From assembly GCA_025890175.1 (NCBI GenBank), contig JANPYM010000013.1:1008777-1072776 (forward strand): a stretch of DNA of 64,000 bases. Direction: 5' to 3'. Below the pieces are notes generated by a model. It saw only the letters and a program-made list of their open reading frames with translations, did no database searches and was not told the DNA's origin. Position 1 is the first letter of the stretch. The number at the start of each line of letters is the position of its first letter. This document shows, in pieces, positions 57,889 through 64,000 of this stretch. The position numbers and the translations under genes were made by a program. The stretch comes from Ciborinia camelliae (taxonomy: Eukaryota; Ascomycota; Leotiomycetes; Helotiales; Sclerotiniaceae).

Positions 57889-60207
57889 CTAGAACTCTTT
57901 TATTATGCGATCTTCTGGGACGCTCAAAGATTGTTGTGGGGTCTCATCTGTCCATGGTTGAATAAAGTCATTATGACCTTGAAACCACCAAGAGACGCGC
58001 TGCATCTAGTCAATAAAATGTCATGAAACTGTGGTGAAGAGGTGGAAACCTACCGTTCCCATATCAAAGGCCTCCAATTTAGTACACTTTTCTGCCCATG
58101 ATGCCAGATCTACCTTCAGTTTATCACTGTCTCGATTGCAGAAAAAAATGTCATACACGTAACCAGAGACCCAGTTGATTTTGAAAACTATCATTGACGG
58201 CGTGGCTTTCGTGCTGTCATATATGCAACGGTGTTCTGAGCCCAGAGTCATATGGAGTCTATCATGATACCATGCCCCGTGTTCAGGGGCGGCACACTCC
58301 CCCAGGCCTGCAGGAGGTCGATCGCTATCCATATACTGTATAACATACCAGAGCAACGGCGACCAACTCGGCGGATGAATACCATCCTGGGATTTTCAAA
58401 TACTGCATCGCTCACGTATTTTACACCATACAGGCGGCATTTGTGGTGGTACGGGGTAGCAAGTTTCGTATAGAGGGGGCGGCACTTCAGTAGCCGAGAT
58501 ATTTCTACCACCCACAACCGCTAAATGCATGATACAATGATTAGGAGGATTTTGGTAGTATATGCCGGTAACACTTCTACCATCTTTCATGGAAAATCAG
58601 CTATAATCGTTATATCTCACAGGATCGGCATGCGGCCTGAAAGTGTATTCTCTTCCGAAAGTCGTGCGTATCTAGCAATTCGTTAAGAGAAATTAATATG
58701 ATGATAACAAGACAATTACCAGAAGGCAAGGCTAAAACTCTCCAGGGAGGCTATTGCCCAGCAATGTTGGCATTAGTCGAACCCAGACGTTCAATATACG
58801 CTCAGATCGACCCAATGGGGAATGTATAAAGACTTGGGAGCGGCATCCCGAAAGATTTGGGCTAGTTGCAAAATGTGTTTCGATACCGGTTAGCTATTCT
58901 CCTTTGTCGATTGATGCTACATATCTGAAAAGTAGTAACTCGGGTAATAATTTGCTGTACAGCTATTCGGGTCTGTAAAACGAGAAAAGTTGTCGATTAG
59001 CGTCGAAAGAGGGGCCTGGATGATCTGGATAAACCCACATTACTTGCTTTATATGCGGACGATGTTTGTTTGCAATCTCATTCAAACTGAGAGTCTAAAT
59101 CTATTAAGAAGTAATCTTGAAATTGGTACTGGGAAGCTTACATTAAAATAGCAGATCGGGATGCTGGTGGTGATTAATATCCTTCCATGCCAGGTGCAAC
59201 CTTTTAGGGGAACAGTTCCAAGCCATCCTGATTTCCAGTTTGAGCCTCAGAATCTCATAGCACAGATACCATGAACATTGGATATAATTTGGACTTCGGT
59301 GATGGATTCTGGAATATGAATTCCAGACATGGAAGTTTAATGTATGCTCAAATTTCGGATATATTCTGTGCCATAAATCGTTTCAATGGTGGCTTCGATG
59401 TAACAACTTGGCTCGACAACCAACTCTTTTATGTGATTGTTCATCGATTCATACGCTCGCCATGATAAACGCCCTGTTTCTTTAAGAACCATCATTGAAG
59501 CATAATAAGCGACCCCGGGCTTAACTAAACTCCAGATTCGACATCGTAGCACAGGAGGAAGTTTCGAGAGAAACGAGGGTTGGTAATTCTGAGAGATTCC
59601 TGGCGCAATAAATAACAAAGTATCGGTATCTAATCGAGGATAGAGCTCTCCAATACATTCCCAAACGGGTTCCCAAGTTGGGGATATACGGAGGCTTATA
59701 CCCATTCGATAGAGAACCTCGGCGCGAGTACCGCGTAGCTGCCTTTCACAACGCCCAGACAGTTCGCTACGCGGCGAATTGGGTGAGTTATAAGTCCAAT
59801 AACAAGATTCATGAAAACAAGCAGCGATCCCACTAATAGGATTCCATGGTTCGGGTCCAAACTTGACAGAGATCTTTTTCGAAGGCGGCCAACTAACCAA
59901 AGACACTATCTCCTTGGACTTTTTGAACTTTGCGTGTGAATGAAATTCTGGCGTGTTTGGTCAAAGAACAAGTCGAACTCACTACTGGGTACTCGCCGCT
60001 GGCAATGAGGACCCTAATGGGAATTGCAATCTTTAGGGAAATTCTGTAGTTCTTAGCCGGGCAAACAAGATTACATATGCATAAACCCAAGGGTGGGGGG
60101 ATCAGCAGGGCAATCACCAAGTAAACCATTGTGTCCAATGCGCCGAAAATTGAAAGATTGCAAATGGGAAAATATGTGTCAATGAAGCTGGGGACTGACC
60201 AGACCAT
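57889..60207 (-). pseudogene. Decayed multi-exon gene, family not recognised
   Basis: Protein-like segments run for over 2 kb on the minus strand with intact-looking splice sites but broken frames. The upstream part (ATG at 60207, GALDTMVYLVIALLIPPPLG) has a membrane helix and joins through a GTGAGT donor (near 59977) and an AAAG acceptor to a 190-codon frame ending at 59337. After it the reading frame shifts, and stops interrupt the next segments: a TAA before the intron near 59145, a TGA near 59090 and a TAG near 58730. Two good introns (GCTAAT branch with a TTTACAG acceptor near 58975; GCTAAC branch with an ACTAG acceptor near 58870) lie between. The last exons, 58386-58054 and 58005-57889, join cleanly (DMGT/MQRVSWWFQGH). 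All three stops could arise by C-to-T change. A strain-specific or lineage-specific gene with unusual splicing is the alternative. Confidence 0.45.
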
Positions 60208-60815
60208 ATTGTCCTATTTAGCACTTTTCTGGCTGCATGTATACTCTGATACGATGGCAACAGTCACATGTGTATAACGACAAGTTGAAATCAGGAGAAC
60301 CACGCCCATGGACCAGAGAGAAACCTTAACCTTGGGGTCTACAAATTGTATCAGCTTTTTAATGCAGTTGGAAATTGACATTGGGTTTGTGTAGCAGTCT
60401 AACTGTGTACGTGGTAAGCACAAAGGCTCTCTCCACTGTAGATAGCCGTGCATATTTGTAGGTATTCAGCAAAAAGCAGTGACTGGGTTAAATAAATCTC
60501 CCGAATGCTTCCCCATCGACCTTCGGTATGCAGGGTGGATTGATATCAAGGTGCGCGTGTATAAGATATTATGCACTCGTAACGCAGGGCCTGATATCTC
60601 GGGGGTAAGGGAGCGGAAGAGGGAGGATAAAAAGGTGTAAAAAGTCGGAAACAAGGCCGATCAAGGGCGAAATTTACTGTAAAAACTTCCCTTGAAATGT
60701 CCTTTAAGAGTAGGACATTGGCTTACCGCAAAACGGGACTGGTTAATTCTGGCTTCCATTGAAACTTTTATGGGCATCTTCCACTTGTAGCTCAAGACTT
60801 TTAATATAATCTCAA
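60208..60815. other. Intergenic DNA or lost 5' exons of the decayed gene
   Basis: An ATG-led minus-strand frame (60453-60214) contains a hydrophobic stretch (SLWSMGVVLLISTCRY) and may be an upstream exon of the decayed gene, but I found no clean splice join. The right end is the 3' flank of the deaminase gene. Confidence 0.35.
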
Positions 60816-61441
60816 TCATGTATGAGCCCTAGTCATACTCCAATACTTATCGCTCTCTTCTACAACCAGTTTATCCATCCCCTCCACCGGCCCAATAATC
60901 TCAATATCCTTTTGTTGTCCCTCCAAAATATCCCTCGTATGCCACTTCAGTGTAAAATTCTCTCTATTTCCGGGTCCTGTAAGACCTGCCAATTGTTCAT
61001 TCGTTGCTGCGTAAATTATTCTCCCAATATGTGCCCAATATATCGTCGCTACATCATATCATGAGCTACTTGAACTTCCCGCCTCGAGATAGACAATGGT
61101 CACACACCAGAACACATAGCACAAGGCTCCCACGTACTAACCAGTGTACACCTCCATAAATATTCCTTCGTATAATGAGAATAAGCTAATCGTGCCAACG
61201 AGCTCTCAGCATGATTTACTTGATCGATGCTTTGGTGCGTAAGGAGCACAGTTTCGCTATCGGGCCCCAAAAGAACTGCTGCAAACGGACGCTTTCCTTG
61301 TGTTACAGCACGACGCTGAACCTCAAGGCATGCGGTAATGCCAGCTTCGATTTGGGAAATGGTGGGAGGTATGCGAGATGGGAAGAGGTCGGGAGCAATT
61401 GCTTGCGCGGCGGAGGATGTAAGAGCTGCTTCGTGGGACAT
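60816..61441 (-). CDS. Zinc-dependent nucleoside/cytidine deaminase family protein
   Basis: Predicted 188 aa in two exons, 61441-61108 and 61048-60816, with a 59-nt intron; G plus CG across the join gives Ala in CAMCSATIYWAHIGRIIYAAT. The zinc site is complete: His77 and Glu79 in VNHAESSLA, Cys107 and Cys110 in WEPCAMC. The family includes guanine deaminase, cytosine deaminase and the TadA-type tRNA adenosine deaminases; the exact substrate cannot be told. The length and the C-terminal end (LKWHTRDILEG, GPVEGMDKL) favour a small-molecule guanine- or cytosine-type enzyme over tRNA editing, but this is only an impression. No targeting signal. It is transcribed in the same direction as the kelch gene 500 bp upstream. 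Confidence 0.9.
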
Positions 61442-61941
61442 CTTGGGTCTGGGAGTTGGTTAGTGGGAGAGGAAGGATAGCATGATATTGGAATACCTGC
61501 AACGCTATCGGACTCTTGGTTAAGTCCTTAAAATGCGTTGCAGGTATGAGGACAGAAGATTATATACGTTTGGCTGCGGTTCAATTAAGGAGGGGTTGTT
61601 CCCTCGAGCTACAAAGCTCGGCGAGCGCCGACAGAGGGGCAAGACCGTGCGTGGTCCACTGTATCTGCACTCAATCCAGTTATATCATATATAAAAGTTA
61701 AGTTCTTATCAATTCTCCTTTTTAGGACTTCAATTATTGTATCAACTCATTTGGGACATTCTAAACTATGTTGGAGTTGTATCCCGAAGATTATCGTTTT
61801 GGATGTTCCGTGTGGGCCGTAAGCAACAAGAACCTACCTACTATATCAACGTCTTTAATTTTCATTCATATTCGTAATTCGTAAATGTATGTAAATTTAT
61901 CTCAAAATTCCATACGCCGTGAGTTTTCTCGCCCATATGAC
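61442..61941. other. Intergenic DNA
   Basis: Promoter side of the deaminase gene and 3' flank of the kelch gene. I looked for a tRNA because of GC-rich hairpin-like sequence near 61570-61660 but could not fit a cloverleaf. Confidence 0.5.
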
Positions 61942-63373
61942 TCATTCAATAGCCAAGATCCATCCATTGTCTTCACGTTCATTCTTTCCATTCAAACCAC
62001 CCCACATGAGGATTCCTCTGAAGTCGACATCCCTCATTGGCGAACTTGCGAACCATCCACGCGCGCCAGGTACAAGCTTCCTAACATCATCACCCTCAAA
62101 ACCCTCTGAGTCGGAAACGACTATTTGACTCCAAAGACCTTCACCAGTTTCCTGTCCCAGTGCTTGCCAGGTAGCGTCCTTGAAACTTGCCGCAGTCATA
62201 CCCCGAGGAGGACATTGGAATGCCCATACATCACTCCAGAACTTGCCAGCCCCATCATGACCCTGGCTACTCGGATCTTTTTCGCCAAGTAAGAGAATCA
62301 AATATTCTCTGCCCATACCTACAAAATGTCAGTTATTGTTTTATAAATAGGATAAATCGACTGCATTCCAACAGAACTAAAAGCCGAGAAATGGTAACCA
62401 AGAACTGACCAGTATTAATGGTATGCATGCCGGCCACACTCCTATGACCCGGGTGTTTCATACTCTCTTCCTCGAAGTTCAATGTTTCCCAATCTCCTTT
62501 CGGGCAGACTCCCAATTCTCCCGAACCAGATTTGTCGTTGAAGGTTTCGAGGGCCAATTCCAAAATGTCGAGATAGCCTCCCTCCTCTCCCTCACCATTG
62601 AAGCCGCCATATCGATAGATCCTCTGTTTCGAAACTGCGAGTGATGTGCCACCTCTGGGCTTTCCTGGGGCTGAAGGGAATTCCTTCCATGTACGACTTC
62701 GAACATCGAATGCCCAAAGATCGTTTGTTCTGCCAGCAACCGGACATCCTGCGTGGATGAAGAATGTTCCATGACCGCCTTGCTCATCGTCAGTCTGAGC
62801 GCCCTCTGCAATTATTCCAATCTTGGTTTCATCGATAGCCTGATCGAATTCCACACTCTTCATATTTGATGGCTCAGGCTTTTCAATAGCAACGCTTGAA
62901 TGGTACGATCTTGCAGCTGGGAAAGGCGTGCCAGGAACTGGATCTAAGAACGACCATTTATCTGTCCTAGTATCATAAACCCAAACTCTGCCATTTTCTT
63001 CGAGAGGTTTCATCTCCTTGCCACCTCTGCCACCAAAGATGAAGATCCGCTCTCCAATGACTCCTGCCGTATGTCCTACTCTCTTTTCAGGAATTTCTCC
63101 ACCAGTATGTGTAGACTTGGCAGGTATAGCTCGATAGTCGGCGCTTGTGACGGTGGCTGAAGGGAGGATGATGATATGCATGTCATTGTCGACGGGTTCG
63201 CGTGGGTTGATCTCACCTCCGAATATGTATGCTCGACCAGCGATGACTGAGATCGAGTGAGATGATCTTGGAAGCTGAACCCCATTAATGCGATTCCATT
63301 TTGCCTTGAGAGGATGTGTGTTCTGAAAGAGACGGTGAGTAATCTTTGCAGCCGTTGCTCCAATTTCCATCAT
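61942..63373 (-). CDS. Kelch-repeat beta-propeller protein
   Basis: Predicted 446 aa in two exons, 63373-62410 and 62318-61942, joined in HTINTGMGREYLILLLGE. Two ATGs stand at the start (63373 and 63370). Kelch repeats are recognisable by the double Gly and spaced aromatic residues: RSSHSISVIAGRAYIFGGE, VGHTAGVIGERIFIFGGRGG, YHSSVAI, NDLWAFDVRSRTWKEF, GGTSLAVSKQRIYRYGGFNG and the last blade with RGILMWGGLNG. This predicts a five- to six-bladed propeller. The sequence resembles fungal kelch proteins sometimes compared with plant nitrile-specifier proteins, but a catalytic role is not shown. Likely soluble and cytosolic. Confidence 0.92.
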
Positions 63374-64000
63374 TTTGAAGTTAGATTGGTATCAAGTTGA
63401 AGGTTAATAAGTAGATTGATAGATGTGTAAGTCAACAGTATAAACTTGGGGTTTTATAATGTTCATGCCAAGGACTTACGATATTGAAATGGATAGCAAA
63501 GTGACAATGAATGATATTCACCTGGACAAGGAAAGTGGTTCATGATTTTGGGCAATCTACGTCAGTGGAATGAGAGACGGGATGCCCAATTACCGGTAAA
63601 CCTGGGAGCTCCAGCCTCAGCATATAAAGGTCCACGTGGGGTAGCTGGAGCTCTTAAGCTCTTTTAGCTCAATCGCCCCGCGAAAACTCTAATAAGTCTT
63701 GACTCAACCCTCAACCCGCAACCACCTTTTTCTAAACTTTCTAAGGAAACTTTTCTCGAATATATACTTCTACCTACTGTAGGTATTGGATTGGATTGCA
63801 TTACATTGTATTGTATGGTTAAGTCTTTATTTTATATAGGTTTGGGCTCACTTTATTCCGAATTGATGTTTCAACTCTCCATCCATGCTTGAGTTAAGGC
63901 TGGGGGTGACTAATCAAGCTGATAATGGTTGAAGGGGTAAACCATCAACGTAAGGTTGTTATCTAAATTCCGTACACAACACATACTATTACTTTCTTCT
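63374..64000. other. Intergenic DNA, right edge
   Basis: Upstream region of the kelch gene. A TACCTACTGTAGGTA palindrome lies at about 63770-63784, and ATTGGATTGGATTGCATTACATTG-type simple sequence follows. No gene is seen before the window ends. Confidence 0.55.

Noticed and set aside
61560..61665. Possible tRNA gene in a GC-rich hairpin region
   Set aside because: No acceptor stem, D arm, anticodon arm and T arm could be fitted together.

Overview
The window is nuclear DNA of a filamentous ascomycete. Its genes have many short introns (mostly 47-65 nt) with GTAWGT-type donors, CTRAC-like branch sites and YAG acceptors, and moderate GC. They sit as single genes between long AT-rich spacers full of TACCTAGGTAGG-type repeats. 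The protein set (ascomycete laccase, DOMON-b561 protein, alkaline ceramidase, allantoate-permease-type MFS, secreted hydrolase) fits a plant-associated Leotiomycete such as a member of the Sclerotiniaceae. That placement is inferred from general resemblance and was not tested by a search.

Layout, left to right: an Osh1-type oxysterol-binding protein (718-4659, -); a 7.5-kb gene-poor block with coding relics (4660-12196); a YCR023C-like MFS transporter (12197-14341, +) facing a DOMON/cytochrome b561 protein (14904-16449, -); a small secreted protein (18442-19113, -) and a laccase (21506-23579, +) divergent across 2.4 kb that carries a 21-C tract; a large unrecognised coiled-coil protein with an N-terminal Cys/His cluster (25603-28593, +); an alkaline ceramidase with a 16-nt microexon (29650-31163, -) divergent from a cytochrome b5-like protein (31923-32736, +); a WW-domain protein (33291-34169, -); a SIS-domain sugar-phosphate isomerase (35671-36861, -); a 4.7-kb spacer; a 63-aa membrane protein (41591-41782, +); a secreted alpha/beta hydrolase (42741-44067, +); a DAL5-type permease (44805-46546, -); a hotdog thioesterase (47742-48312, -) divergent from a tRNA pseudouridine synthase (48904-50342, +); a 3.6-kb spacer; an ERCC6L2-like SNF2 ATPase (53964-57298, +); a decayed multi-exon gene (57889-60207, -); a zinc nucleoside deaminase (60816-61441, -); and a kelch-repeat protein (61942-63373, -).

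Intron models were built by reading splice sites directly. Where introns are given, the summed exon lengths are a multiple of three and protein motifs continue across the joins. There is no secondary-metabolite cluster, CRISPR array, rRNA or intact transposon, and I recognised no tRNA. No clearly new multi-gene system is visible. The most unusual items are the ceramidase microexon, the ceramidase/cytochrome b5 divergent pair, the decayed gene near 58-60 kb, the poly-C and G-rich tracts, and the pervasive TAGGTA-type intergenic repeats.
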